Below, one piece after another: positions 1 to 13,873 of a DNA stretch of 52,271 bases. Every line of letters starts with the position of its first letter. Positions within the stretch are counted from its first letter, which is position 1. The notes under the pieces were generated by a model that saw nothing but the letters and a program-made list of their open reading frames with translations, searched no databases and was not told where the DNA came from. Origin of the DNA: Echinostoma caproni (Eukaryota > Platyhelminthes > Trematoda > Plagiorchiida > Echinostomatidae); contig UZAN01039377.1 of assembly GCA_900618425.1 (NCBI GenBank), forward strand, positions 236,549 to 288,819. The letters run 5' to 3'. A program made the position numbers and the translations under genes.

Positions 1-2349
1 TGAAATCAGCGCTTTCAGCCCACCTCTCTAGGTGAACTGCAGAGATTCACGGACCCGTTTATAGCCCCCGATGTTGGTTTTTTCCCTTCACTAGGTGGAA
101 AAAACACTGTCACAGAAACGCAGTGAGTGGAACTACCTCAGTAGTGTTTTTTAGACTTTTGATCATTGATGAGCATTTCACAAAGTGCAAGGAAAGGGTG
201 ACTAGCCACAGCCCAGTAAATTCACACCTACCATACTGATGATTTCAGATCCAAAAAAAACTAGATATCACTCAAAGGCAAACTCACAAACATATAATAC
301 AATAACGATTCTTTATTTTCAGAGCTGTGTAGATCAGACAGCTTCTGCGAAGTTTCGTTTTTTGGCTACAAAACTTCAATATGATTATCCCTAGCTCCAT
401 TAGTACAACGAGTATCATTGAATCCAACCAAGTTTTCTCATTCTTGGAGATGTTTTCTTCTGTCTTGCAATCCCAGGAACATCAGAAAGACATGGATAAA
501 ACAGGAAGACAATGTATAAAACCACAGCCTACCTTAAAATATTCATTATGGAAATTTTTGGGTACCAGTCATCTTTGGAATACAAAACGTTCTATAGAAA
601 GGTTAACAATTGCCTCCTGTGAGTATTGGGTGAAGCTATGACAGAATGGAGAGCTAGACATATGTAGGTGAATCAGTCGCTAAACGAACATATGCAAATC
701 CGCATGCACTGTGAAGTTAAACGTAACAGAATACATGGAGAATCTAGGTAGACTCATCGGCGATTTGGAAACACATCAATGAGTCTAAGGAAACCGTAGT
801 AAAGTTTTCCCGACCAAACTGACCAATAAACTCACCATACTCACTGAAAACAACAAACTCGGCCAAAACAATACCAAAAATTTGAAATCTGCATCAGACA
901 TCTCCAAGCATATCTGCGGACAACCAGATGTGTATAAAACTTACATACGCCAACATCAAGTCGTTGCTTCCGCAGCAGTCCAAACCTACAAAACGCCTAA
1001 GCATATCTTCTACTTATTATGCAGATCTATTTCAAAGGTGATGACATAAAATGTTCTGTATCTGAGAAGAAATGTTTTCTATCTTTTAGAAAGTTACTTC
1101 GATGAATGACATGGAAATAGTAGAATTCTGCATGAAAAGACATCTACAGTTTCACGGGATATGTTGATATTACCGGCATCAACAACTGAACAAATTCATG
1201 TTCACACAGATAAGGTTATGCCAAGAAGAGAGTGCACACACGAGGAGAAAAATGACATCAGGCGAAAATTTCTACTATCATAAATATTCGGGATGTTTAA
1301 TTTGGTTGGTCGGAGCTTTTGTCATCTGAATATCACCTGCTCGCAAACCTACAACACTGTGACCATTGGTGCTCAACAACAAGGCATACGCAGAACCGCG
1401 CGGTCGATCAGCGGTGGTATACGCAATTATTTGACTACCAGGCGCGGATCCGAGGTCACACATTATAAATCACAACTACAGGTCACGAGGTCAGGCTCAA
1501 AGAAACAATAGATGTGGCAGGGAGGAGTTAATCGACGGACGTCTGATTACTGAGGCGGTCAGTCGTCCAGTAAAATTCAATATAAATTGCCAACGAGTAC
1601 TCATCCACTGATGACGGCAGGATTCGTCAGCACACAGTTACACAAAAACTCACAATATGCAACACAGACAACCCGAAACTCATTCAAACACACTCACCAC
1701 TATTTGACAAGTAGTGCTAGTCTGAATGGAAACGTTCCCATAAATATTATCGCTCAGCGCTCACCTGATTACTCAGTATTTAAATACATATTAGCACTTA
1801 GATATATGCACATTCTCCTCTAATAAAGTTAACTCTAAAACAATTTACCAATCAGATCCGTGGAACTCGGCCCCAGTGTAAAGTTTGATAGCCACAGATG
1901 TATCTAATTCAAAAGTAGCACATATTTTAAAGAATCCGTAAGTTTTTAGTTTTCCAACAATAACGCCTTGGATATGGATAAGAGTACAAAAAAGATAAAA
2001 ATAAATGGGTATGAATGAATAATCCAAGCACATAACAGAGTTACATTTAAGTAACGTGAAGAGTTCATAATTCATTTTGAATTCGGCTGCGCCATTTATT
2101 TCTAAAATCATATTTACACCTTTGTGGGTTTATTTGTCATCAAATCGCATTGATATCAATTTCAAGGACACCAAATGCTATCCTACAGGAGCACTTTCAT
2201 GAAATCGTTATGTGTTGTCACGCAAACTGCACCTTTTGTGAAATATTCCAACATTGTGAGAAATAAATTCAAGCGGATGATCAAAACACACAGCAGCAGA
2301 AGGAGAAAGCATCGAGCAGGTTGGCAAACCGCTCTTAGACAGTGAAGAA
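1..2349. other. Intergenic, no recognised gene
   Basis: I see no recognisable protein domain or RNA gene here. One stretch on the plus strand, 789-1049, stays open for 86 codons without an ATG and is rich in Asn, Lys and Thr, but I cannot match it to a family. The remaining open frames are short and look random. An AATAAA-like string in AT-rich sequence near 1822 has no gene in front of it that I can support. Confidence 0.4.
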
Positions 2350-5067
2350 CAAGTCAAATGTACATTCCTCTCATTTTAACAAGCAATGTTCGTTCTGTTA
2401 GGAAAAGTCTAGGAGGTAGTATACATCACACGGAAAAAAAGTAAAAAACCTGGGAATTATTATGCTTCAGGAATCGCGGCTACACGAAGAAATCCCTAGT
2501 GTACAAGTGGATGGATATAACTTGTATTGGGTTGACCGTCCGGCGAGTGTCCGTAAATGAGGTGGAGGTGTTACAAGTTACGTCAGCGAAAACTGGAGTA
2601 AATGAAATGCTGTCATCTACGAATACTCAACGGATAAAATCAGTTGTCATGTCATCGAATGTAATCCCCGTTTTTTGAGTGGGTTTCGTTCCTTCTTGGA
2701 AACTTTTACCTGTCACCCACAATATCATTTGCTGACATGAATAGCTTTTCTGACATTTTTTTCTACCTCCATAATATAAAAATCAAGTGACTCTTTGTGT
2801 ATGTGTTGGTGATTTCAATATACATGATGTAACATTCCTCACCACACTGGGTCTACAAAATTTAGTACTTTTTCCTACCAGACTGAATTCACAGCTTGAT
2901 TTTGTTTTCACAAACAGACCACATTTTTTTAAAGTCCAGAAACGCTCTCCCTTTAGCAGTTCGGACCATTGTATCTTAAAAGTATGTCCCACTGTATACA
3001 GCAAAACCAACCGATACACATTTTTAAGGAGGTCTTACAAGATAGTGAGTCAAAGAAACTGTTCATCAGAGAACCTAGAAAGGCTAAGATTCATGATTGC
3101 CGCCACTGATTTTTCGGTTTTTCCCGAACAAAACCCTTCTGCTCTCTGTGAACATGTTACGGACTTCTTTAATTTCTCTTGTAACCAGTGTCGTCCACTA
3201 GGAACGGTCTCTATTCATAAAGACAGATACTCATCACCGCTACTCAAGCAGCTACGCAAGCGGAAAGAACAAGCCTATAAACAAGGACAAAGAATCCATG
3301 TCAAGCGGTTAACAATTTCGATTAAAGCTGAAATAAATGGGTTGAATAAATTGTACATCGGCACTATCCTGGGAAACTCTATTTGTTGTGGCATGTGGAG
3401 AGCTATCAACCGATTGTGTGGCAGTAGCCATAAACACAAAAAAGAAATTGTCGACGTTGAAAGACTAAATTCTGAGTTTAGTCCAGTTTCACAGTGGTCT
3501 GCCCTGCCAGACGTAGTCAGCTCGATGCCAACACCAACTATCGAATCACCACAGTCCTGAAACAGCCACTGAAAACTAAGTTGAATAAAGTATCGGGCCC
3601 TGATGAACTATCACCGGTAGTACTCAAAGTATTCGCTGGCACCCTCTCCGCCCCATTGTCAAAAATATTAAATGACTGTCTTACAAGCGGGAAAATCCCT
3701 GATATTTGGAGACTGGCCAAGATAACTCCCGTTTCAAAAAAAGAACCTGGGAAATATCGTCCCATCGCCTGCACGTCAGTCATGCTCAAATTATTTGAGA
3801 GATGCTTATTACTGTGGGTCTGAGTCTGACGAAGGCGGCATATATCAATTTGCATATCGCTCTTTGTGGTCAATACTTGACGCCATTGCATATCTTGGTC
3901 ATTCAATAATATCTGCACTAGATAAGAAAAGTAAGACCGTCACAATGGTGTTCTTAGACTACAAAAACGATTTCGGCAGTCTTGATCGATCAGTATTGCT
4001 CAACCTGATTACCGAAAGTGGCGTAAATTCAAACGTTAGCAGACTGATCCGTGATTATTTCACAGATAGAAAGCAGTTTACATGTCTCAACGGCAAAACG
4101 TTTTCCACTCGCCTAGTTTTTTTTTCTGGTGTACTGCAGTGCAATATTTTCCCCATTTTTCTTTTCTATGCATGTCAAACAATTTTCCATTCCTCCTGCA
4201 TTCATTGGCTGTAAATACGCTGATGACGTTATTATAGGTTGCAAAGCATCCACCCCAGAAGAGGCTTTAGAAATTCAAAGCCAGCTGAACGACGTTGTCA
4301 CTTGGTCCTTGTCCCGGTCTCTCTCCTTGGATGCCTCTAAATGTCAGGATGTTGTGTTTTCCCTCTTGGCCGATGTACCATATTCAGCCCTCACAGATAG
4401 GTTCCCCACCATTTCTGCAAATCAGCAACCCCTACCGAAATCAAAAATAGTAAAATACCTTGGCGTCACCCTATCACACAACTTATCATGGTCACTGTAA
4501 ATTCAAAACACATTCTGTAAAGTTAGAAAACTTTCATGTTTCTCACTCCGATTGAGATTACTTTCTGTTCCCCACATGTTGATTGTTAGATTTGTGAATG
4601 CATGCGTGCTACCCCATTGGTTGTATTGCTCCCCAGTAATTTTTTCCGGTACGTTGAAGAAAGACTTTTATTTACTGGCGAGATCTCTGAAACACATCTC
4701 TAAATGTAGTGGGATTGTCAAGGATAATCTCGCCGACTCTATCATTGACAGACACCACCTACAAGCTTGTGAGAGTTTCACGGCCAAAATACTCTCAGAC
4801 ACTCACTACCCATTACACAACGGATTTCCAAAAGCTGTATCTACATCATCCACATGCTCAAGATTTAAACTGTGATTTGCACGTACCTCTGCTTATCGTA
4901 ATTCTGTTCTGCCATATTTAGCACGTCTGCTCATGGACAAGGACAAAATTGTCACAGAATTGCGCAACCGCTTACTTCATTGACAAACAGATCCCATTGC
5001 TTTCAGGTTCATTATGTAATGATTTTGTAAATTTAAATCCACAAATATGGTATAATTGCTAAAAATA

Positions 5068-5081
5068 CACCCATCTGGGTG
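5068..5081 (+). other. 3'-UTR hairpin of the LINE
   Basis: CACCCA, two bases, then TGGGTG form a perfect six-base-pair stem about 17 bases before the pentanucleotide tail. Non-LTR elements with short-repeat tails often have a 3' stem-loop that their reverse transcriptase recognises. That role is inferred here. Confidence 0.55.
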
Positions 5082-5097
5082 CATAAAGCTACCATCA

Positions 5098-5116
5098 ACT
5101 TGACTTGACTTGACTT
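5098..5116 (+). repeat. (GACTT)n microsatellite tail of the LINE
   Basis: ACTT is followed by three perfect GACTT units. It marks the 3' end of the retrotransposon. CR1/L2-type LINEs end in short tandem repeats instead of poly(A). Confidence 0.8.
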
Positions 5117-5118
5117 AA

Positions 5119-8100
5119 GAATTGAAATCTGTCTTACAATTTTCGGTGTAAAACCCCAAATGAAACGCTATGCACTAGTTATTTCATTTACAGTTTATTC
5201 ACTGTTAGTTGTAAGTAGTGGTGTTGGAAAAATGCTGTTGAGTTGAACTCACCAATACCACACAGCTACTCACAAGTAACTGTACATTTAATTCAAATCA
5301 AATAACTATTCCCTAACAGGTCTCATTGAAATCGTCTATTCCAATTTGGTTATATCTATGATTTTTTCATTCATTCATTCCATATGACCATTGTTATTTG
5401 GCGAATTTCCGCATCAAGAAATGGTCGTCGGTCGCTCCTTTCCAGACTCCACAATGAAATGTTCGCAACAATTTCCTAATATTCACTGGGTACTGACTTA
5501 TGATGTTTATTATTTCGTATTTGTTTTTGATCAATTCCGTACCCTTTGATATTTCGTTTACCCACTTTTCTAAATCCACGCATACACCCGTTTGATTAAA
5601 CCTTCGTTAATTCAATCTTTTACATCGTTCTCACCAAACCACATAATCAAGGAAAGCATTTCTCTTCAAAAATTAGATGGACATTTGTGTAACAACAGTG
5701 GAAAATTTCTGTGGGCTGCGTGTACTTAAACATTGGCTATATATGTTACAAAAGAGATAATTCAATTGTATCAGTACAGTAATAATGAATATGACTCACG
5801 TTTCAGTCTACCACTTTATTCAACGGGTTAGTTACAAAAATTATTGAATGTTGACCAGTGGATTTTAAATTATCTGTGGAGTAGCCACAAAGAATAATCC
5901 GACAATTGTTGGCGCTTAGCACGATTCAGCTCTACAACCGACCATTTTATGTACTACAGTCATTAAAGCTGCCTAATGTTTCATTATCAATTTAGTGTAT
6001 CCTATTAATTTATGGAATACAACTCTAATTGATACCGGGTTATATAAGATATGTACTGCTCAAAACGATGGTAAACTCATGCTCCACGTAATCTAGCGGT
6101 CACTGGTACTCGCAAATTTTAGGGTTAGCGCAAACAGATGAGACCATTCAACCACGAACTCAATTAAGTAAATGAATATTAAATGTCAACCGAAGTCTAG
6201 TTAGTTTCTTCATCAATTTCACTATTATGCCAAGACACGCCTAAAACGGAAAAAGTGTCACCGTTGTTGCATTTGAGCAATGACTCATACTCGGAGTTAA
6301 AGTACTGATGTCGGTTTGTCGCTAATTCGAAAGAAAGGTGGTATTAGTTTTCGTGATGATTAATCGGTTTTCAAATTGTTGTTGCTAAATAGTTTATTTG
6401 TAAAGTAAGTACTTGTCTGATGATTAGTGTTTCTTAGTCTTATTAGTTTCCTTATAATACTTGAGGGTTGAACCAGCAGTTTACTCTGTGATTCGGATAA
6501 GCGAAAGGTGAGAAAAGCAGGCGACCAGTGTGCGCAGCACATGATAGGCTAGGCAAGCCTGACTATACAATAACTAGGCCTATCAGGTATAAGGAAGCAA
6601 CAGAACGCCGAGTCAATCAAGGCTCGTATTTCAACAACTGGTAATGTCGCTGCGTTCTGCCCATGTGATTAGAGCTAAGGCGACGCCATCAGAGTGATGA
6701 AGGCACAAACAAAAGAGGTACCAATGTCAGACAAAGATTATTGAGCTCTTTGGCGGCCTTGTCACACATCGTTAATTTTATAAGGTTTCTAATGTTCAGC
6801 CGAGAACCACTAACATATCAAGACCTGAAAGCATTGCAGCATCATGAAATAAGTAAAACCTCGTTATTGAAGGTGTTAATGAATTTGAACCACATGCAAT
6901 AAAGAGAATTCATGAGAAAGTCTTGTTATATCTTTCAAGTAACACTTTTGTACTATACCATTGTACATGAGGAAACTAAAACTAAAAATTCTTATGAAAG
7001 ATAACTAAACTGTACGTTTTCACATAATTTCCAAGTAATCCCATCACAACTTGCACATTTCTAAAACGACTTTCTAATCTGTCAATAATTAATATATGTA
7101 ATCTCTTCCTAGCATCTTGTCATCTTGACTGCCATCCAGTTACTTTTAATACCCCTGGAACCTGTGAGCTCAAGATGTTTGTGCAACATAGTCTCCGGTA
7201 CAGTTTGCAGCTAGTATCGGCAAATGATAACTTCTGCCAACTTCGAAAACTATAGTTTCGTCAAAACTCCTACGTCAATTCACAAAATTCATTCCGCTTA
7301 TAAATGTATACTTTGTCGGTGTGTAAAATTAACTATTCAATAATGTAACGTACATTTATTTCCTGTATAGGCAAGAACGGTGACATCTATTTCTAACACA
7401 TTTTCTATTCAGCGGGTGTCCTATTTTTTCAATAGATAACTGTCATGGGATTAAAATGCCGTCTATCACTGACAGATGTAAAATAACAACAACACTGCGG
7501 AACTCAAAGCAAGATAAAAAATTAACATAGGAAATTGGACGATTTATGTGTCCCACACATTTGATACGTTGGTTGGCACTCAGCAGTTTGCTGCATAAAT
7601 AAAACTAGAAGGCAGCTGGCTTTTTCTGAATTTTGTAAACATGGATTGGCTAGACGGGCAATTCATTGTTAAACAAGTGTTAGGAACAGCCAGCAGACCA
7701 GGTTCTTTTATTTGAGCTCAAAGTGAAACCGGATAGGCTATCTTGTTGTGGGGGGTCAAGGGATGTCCTCGCAGGTTCCTTGAATTCCGGGATAAAATTC
7801 GTTGTGCCTATTTTTTAGAAGAATCACATGAATCAATTTATTGGTAAACATATTCAAGCTTGATAAGAGTTGCCTGTATTCCGTAGTACTAATGCTTTTG
7901 TATTTCTCAAATAGAAGAAGAAAAGCAGGGCATTGATGATGTTTCGATTGGTTCCTCGCTACATGACTGGTCGAACTAGATTGATAAATAATGTATGAAT
8001 CATGTAGATGATGAAGAAAAGCGCTAGTGTTTTCTTCGATTATACATTCTCAAGCCCGTTAAATACCATCGGTACGAACATCCTAAAACCCAGGTCTCAC

Positions 8101-10556
8101 TGATGATCAATTTAGAAACGAGTGACGGGATTTATGGAGAACGAGCATAATCATACTGCGATTTCATGTCAGCAATATATGAAAAGTGTTCATTATTACA
8201 TTGAGGATAAATTCCAATGGGTGAAACAAGCTGTTTTTCGATAATTCATCAACTGGCCATTTTGCGCTTATATATGCAGAAAATTCGAAATTGTTTGATC
8301 CAGTGTGAGATAGACCTTATGACCCAATGTACAAAACGACCTAACGTCGTTAGCATTTTGACTGAGCATTTTCTTGGTTACAATGCTCTTCCAGGTACCA
8401 CGCTCGGATTCGTCTGTCGTTTGGTAACTGGCCATGGTAGAGATGCCTGGAGTAAACGCTTCTGATTGTATAGTGGGCCATCAAGGATTTTGATTGTGAT
8501 TACTTCAATTGTGCATAGATAGATGAAGCGTACTGATTTCAAAGACAACGGTGGAATACGCTTTACAGTTCCAAAAGCTCGACTTACGCTCAGGTGGTAA
8601 TTGGTTTCGAGAGGTGGTTCAATCAGGCACACTGTCCCATACTATGTAAAATAATACATGTTCGCTAATTCTTGCAAAACTATGAACTCAATAAAAATCT
8701 CAAAATATAACCACAAGTGAAACACAGCGATAACACCCTTCTCCGTGGATATGTAGCAGGCCATTTTTATATTAAGCAATGTTATGCAACGATATTTACA
8801 TACAGTGATCTTGAGACAAATTGTCGAGGTCATTTACCTACAACCTATCTCCCTTCTTTGTCCTCAATCAGGCAATCCTTACAACTTTTCTCCACCGTCC
8901 GTTTTATCCATTACATCGTACCCAGACTGATACGCTCACTATGCCCAGTGACATTTGTGAATGGAGTGCACACAATGAGTAATAAATGTCATACTATTGA
9001 TCCTATTGATCATAAATAAAGGTCTCATAGTAGTAGTGTCTTTCTCCAATCAAGTGCTTGCGTACATCGTCGGTGCGGACCTAACACATTTGGGAGTTCA
9101 AAATTGAGACTAGTTATCTGCCCTTATTGTGTACGTTCGTCAGATCGCAAAGATTCTCGATCTTATGGTTTGCAACTTACTATGTAATGCAGTGATCTTG
9201 TAAATTGGTATTGAGCTAAATTGTACTATAATCATGCCAAGAGTGTGATTCAGATATGCTGCTGAAACGCGTGTTTCCCTGACAGTATGCTAATCAGCAC
9301 TGATTAAACTCGACTTACTAATCTGATGCAGTTCGATTCCATGCGAATAGATATGCCTCAATTACATGTATGCAACTGGACTATCTCAGCCAACTGCGAA
9401 CACTTTATTACACTCTAATAGTCCAATTTGATGCGTTCATATAACTTTATGTTACTCAGAAAATAACTAAACGAAATTCTGGAATCTTACGCTTCCATAT
9501 TACTTCTGTGAATCTGTGTGTCTGGTCTTTGCGTTGCCGCCATCCATGTTTTACTCGCTCTCCCTTTGGTATAACATGTTTTGTCTTTAGGTAAATGTTT
9601 CACTCGACTGAACTAACGGTTATTCACATTCCCAGATTTGAGATTTATAAAACGAAATATTTGGATTTTACCCAATACCTAAATAAATTCGGCGCTTGCA
9701 AGAACTCGGATTTGTGTGATGCAAGGATATGCTAATAATACATAGATTTCTCTGCTATCTCTCATTGAATGATGATCTGATCTCAAGTTCTGCAGCTAAA
9801 CCTTTTCTCCGACATTTAAAACCGCTTTAGTCGTCTGTTTGTTTTCGTTCTCAGAACTGAACGTTCTTTTGAAATGTTCACAGATTGTGTGAAACGACCA
9901 GAGTATAATCCGTTTCCATTATTTTTAAGCAAGTGCGTCACACACACACGAACGCACAAACGTGTTTCCAATTCGACCTGTCGATACTCTGGAATTGATC
10001 ACGTGAACTTCAAGTACAAACCAATGGTGTGCAGATTTGACGTACAACCATACCACACGGGCACACAGTTAACCATTGATCTAGCACATTTATGATGCTT
10101 TGTCAACTGTATTCATTCTGTTACTCGTCTGAGCGTATTGTATCGTCAATAGGCCAGGCCAATTACTCAACTGTAAGTCAGACCAAACTGTCGGCAATCA
10201 ATTTACGCGATATTTATTACCGTACAAGCACAACACCTGTATACGTAGTAGTCTTCGATATCCTAGCTCAGACTAAGTATGCTAAACTTATGATATTTCC
10301 TTTGTAACATCTCAATTTAATTACACAGTAACTTGTGTTACTTTCACTCGGTATGTGCCTTACAATTTGTTTCGTGACTTATAAGACAGTAAATGTAGAA
10401 CTTTTGCTCGCATCGGATTTAACTTTCAGACTTTAGCTCAACGGTAATGACTATATTCTTTTCTGGTGAAATCCGTTTCAAGCTGATTATTATGAGAGAC
10501 CATTTGTTTATCTTTTAATCATTTTATGACCGTTTTGTCCTATCACATTATCCTAT
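5119..10556. other. Intergenic upstream of gene A1, nothing recognised
   Basis: This 5.4 kb stretch has only short random open frames on both strands. A minus-strand 61-codon frame at 5394-5579 looks moderately protein-like but I cannot place it. No repeat copy, RNA gene or EF-hand exon was found by eye. Confidence 0.45.
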
Positions 10557-10559
10557 AGA
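10557..10559 (+). promoter_or_regulatory. 3' splice acceptor just before the A1 start codon
   Basis: A pyrimidine-rich run ends in CCTATAG, one base before the ATG of gene A1. This is a good 3' splice site. It serves either a 5'-UTR intron or spliced-leader trans-splicing, which is known in trematodes. Which of the two cannot be told from the sequence. Confidence 0.55.
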
Positions 10560-12730
10560 ATGACCAAAAGATATTCAGCAGAGGAACTCTTGCAAATTTA
10601 CAAACGTTTGGACAAAGATGGGAACGGCGTTGTGTCACGAACTGAATTGGAAAAGGGACTGGCTGCGGCGGGTGTGAACCCGAAAGCCATTGAGGTTTGT
10701 CGGATTTGTCTTTTCATGGTGAACGCGTACTGGCCTACCTGACACAGTTATTTTTGTTTGTCTACTCTCGGAATTATTCGCCTTGTCGTGTGAGGTATCC
10801 CCAGGAATACAATGATTCGTCTGGCTCAGTTCATTTGAATTTTCAATGTTTGACTTGTTTCTGTTGTAGCATTTGCACACATCGTAAAAAAATATAGTGA
10901 AGAAGTTCATTTTCTGTGATTTGTTAATGCGTCACAAACGAATTTATGTTGCCTTTGCTATAGACACCGTTCATACGCTGAGAAAAGTTATTTTAATTCT
11001 CATGATCGGATGTTGCTAAGATTGTGGTCGCCCTGAATTCGCCTGGCAGAGAAAGTCAAGGAAGCTGTATATCTGGTATGGTGAAAACCATTTACGATAT
11101 GGAGTTCCCCAGGCTTAGTTTGAGGATCTTAGTGTGGAGAGGGTTATACGGTTTCGATCGGTCCCGCTGTTACCAAAAAACGCGCCTTTTAATCTTTGTA
11201 GGTCAACGACTGAAAAATAAACAATGAACTGGGGTGAACGAAACGCTCTGTCGGGTACACAATTGATGAACCATTGTTACCCGTGGTGCTAGTGAAATCG
11301 TTCACCTCAACCTCTCCTAATGTGACCAGTGTACGTTGGCCACGTTAAGCAGACACCCTTAATCTATTGTGTTTGATTTTAAACCTATGACAGATAACAT
11401 GAGCGTTGTCCTTTCCTTTTACATTTATCTCTTCCAAATTCTGCAACGCACAGCGTGTCATGAACGATTTGGACTTGAATCGAGACGGCCAAATTGCCAT
11501 TGGTGAATACAAGCTTGCTCTTGGTTTGACTGATGAACCTCTGGCTGAGTAAGTCACGGTTATTTTCAGAATATCTCATTAGTACTGTTGTTTCGTTTGG
11601 ACCTAAAGTAATGCTCTATGAATGTCTTAACTCAATCCATAATGACACTTTCTGAGAATATTACAGCTTTGAAATATGATCCGTTATCTATTAACTAAAA
11701 TTTCCTTTTTATACATATTTAAATTTGGACATTTCCAGCACTCTCAAAGGATTCGATTTAGCAAGCAGAGTCTGTTCTGTGCTGACTTTTGTCTTCGCGT
11801 TCATCAGTGAATATGTATATATATATATATATATATCTTCAATATGTAAATAAAAGAATGATTGTATCCAGTCGTAAACACCTGCAAACATGTTTAGGTA
11901 TGTTTGCCAGCTTATCGTTATCACAAATTTTGCAAATCCTGTCTCTTATCGACGTATAATCTAGAAGGAAGAAATGAATGACGGAAGTAGTAGAGAGGTT
12001 GCAAAATGTTCGTCAGTGATGGATTGTTGTTTTTAGGAAGAGCAAAGTGCAACGTTGCGGGCAAAGTTCAGGGGTAATCACTTGAAGCAATCAATCATTA
12101 ATCAGCTGATAGTAGGCGATGGTTAAGGGATGTGATTATGATGATAGAATTATTACTGGTTTTTTGTTACATACAGGTCATTGACCTCCTAGACAAACGT
12201 GGATCTAGAGAGTAATTTCGTCTATCGTAATATGCGGTACAGGAAAAATTAAATGCGTATATGTCTTTTGTACTACTCGTGGTCGGAATCCAACACCTCA
12301 AACCCGTGAGCTACGGTGAGTTCATGTATTTTTCGAAAGTCAGAAAAAAGATTGCATTACTTTGTGGAACTTTGTGTGCAAATGTGTCGAGATCCTTCAG
12401 CAGGAGAAACGAATTGCAGTACTCTTTCCATCGCTGACAAATTCCTTTATTACTCACTTTTTATAGTCTTACAAAAGTGCGTTTTACTTTTATAATTCTA
12501 TTTGGCGTTCAATTTGTCTTTTCGTCAGATGGAAACAACTTTTCTTCAGCATAGATAAAGATGGTTCTGGAACTATTACAAAGGAGGAGCTTAAAATGAT
12601 GTTTGACGAAATGGGCATGCCAATCAATCTGTCCGTTCTTGAAGCCTGGATTGAAGATCACGATGTGAACGGGGATGGACGTCTCAATTTCGAAGAGTAT
12701 CTTGGATTTGTCAGCGAACAGCTTTCATGA
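10560..12730 (+). CDS. Gene A1: calmodulin-like protein with four EF-hands, 143 aa, three exons
   Basis: Coding exons are 10560-10694, 11454-11548 and 12529-12730. Introns are GT-AG: 10695-11453 (phase 0) and 11549-12528 (phase 2). The joined frame gives 143 residues and ends in TGA. Four canonical 12-residue EF-hand loops lie at about residues 18-29 (DKDGNGVVSRTE), 52-63 (DLNRDGQIAIGE), 86-97 (DKDGSGTITKEE) and 122-133 (DVNGDGRLNFEE). All keep Asp-1, Gly-6 and Glu-12, so all four should bind calcium. There is no signal peptide or membrane segment, so a cytosolic calcium sensor or buffer is expected. The length and four-hand layout fit calmodulin-like proteins, including the 16-kDa calcium-binding proteins of trematodes; the exact orthologue is not established. 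The start is fixed by the paralogues, whose first exons align from the Met. It is the only type A copy on the plus strand and the best preserved. Confidence 0.92.
11816..11836. repeat. (TA)n microsatellite in intron 2 of A1
   Basis: About ten perfect TA units lie inside the second intron. Confidence 0.9.
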
Positions 12731-12860
12731 AGGGTGACGTGGGTTTTGTACAGATAAACAGGTGACTACAATGTGATATCACATTGCACATTAAATGTGA
12801 AGTTGAACTCGTTCCTTCCACAATTATCGTACCTTGAGTTCACCACTGATGCTTCATTGC

Positions 12861-12866
12861 AATAAA
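12861..12866 (+). terminator. Polyadenylation signal of gene A1
   Basis: AATAAA lies 131 bases after the TGA stop of gene A1, a normal distance for a short 3' UTR. Confidence 0.6.
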
Positions 12867-13873
12867 TGCGAGCTATTGAAATTTATTCATCTTTCTTATC
12901 ATTAGAAATCAGATTGTGAATCAAGATCGAGAAGATTAAAAATATATTGATTGCCTTCATGAATAGAAACACTCAATGTAAATACTGTTTTAAACTTTTT
13001 GAAGACAAGATCAAGTCAAATAGAACAAAGTCTTTTGTTTTCGGAAATTCCATCTCGATCTTACGGCAGACCAAAGTTAATAATAGCGTCTATGCACCCA
13101 ACAAGTTGAATTGTTGAAGGTTTCCACGAGGTATGGTAGACACCACTGCACACAATATGAATAGGTATAGATGAAACAATATAAAGGAAAATAACCCTCT
13201 CACATCAGTTGATTTATCCAGGGCGCAATGAGGAATGTCCAATTCGCTTTGATGTACGCAAGACGATAGACGGTGTTATTTCTTGGAGTGGTATTATGTA
13301 CATGGAGAATCCTAAATTTAGAACCAGCATTGCGATGAAACAAACGGGTTATGAAGAGTATGAAGGCATTCTATAGTTGATAAATCGTACGTGGTCATCA
13401 AAACGCTTTCACCAAACCAGAACGTCAGTCGGGGTAGTTCCATTAGCGTGAGAAAGAAATCTGACAAGATAGGTTAGAAATTGTCAGTCTGGTTACCCGA
13501 AAAGTATCTCTAGCTTTGGTGGAAGGTTCACTTGTGGTTGGTTAAGTTGAAGCAAATTTTCATTCCATGGTATTGTATAGGCAAACGTAAAATAAATCAA
13601 TTCCTTCCATCTGTTTAGGATTTGCTTGAGCCTTTTTCAGATCCATGAACAAATAACAGAGTAAACGCGTGGCCATACTGGGCAGTTTTGTGAACAGCGT
13701 GTAGTGTATAGTAGTAGTATAGTAGACTGATAAGTGAAAAATTTTACTACAAATAAATTCCAAAGTTTACTTACTCTAGATAGGTTGAATAGAATTCCAG
13801 ATCCGCTAACTTAAAGTCGTGGAAGAGTAGTAAATACTCAACAAACATGAATGTTACATGTCCTTTGTTATCT
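12867..13873. other. Intergenic left of the gap, nothing recognised
   Basis: No supported gene. The last 18 bases (13856-13873) recur immediately after the run of N. Confidence 0.45.

Larger units (their letters stand above)
2350..5116 (+). mobile_element. Decayed CR1-like non-LTR retrotransposon (LINE): endonuclease + reverse transcriptase
   Basis: This is an old LINE copy reading left to right in broken frames. The apurinic-type endonuclease starts near 2360. A QESRLHEE segment (from 2468) fits the catalytic Glu region, GDFN lies at 2808-2819, and SSSDHC at 2956-2973 fits the terminal SDH motif. The reverse transcriptase follows: SGPDELSP near 3590, AKITPV near 3717, FLDYKNDF near 3954 (motif A), YADD at 4215-4226 (motif C) and KYLGV at 4453. 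A typical CR1-type C-terminal region continues to about 4980. Frame changes near 3550, 3810 and 4190 and an in-frame stop at 4498-4500 show it is dead. The 3' end has no poly(A). It carries a short hairpin and then repeats of GACTT. No ORF1 or 5' UTR is recognisable, so the copy is probably 5'-truncated. The clade call (CR1-like) is inferred from domain order and tail type. Confidence 0.85.

Noticed and set aside
5394..5579. Minus-strand 61-codon frame
   Set aside because: Moderately coding-like, but not assignable to a family. No supporting acceptor or donor was judged convincing.
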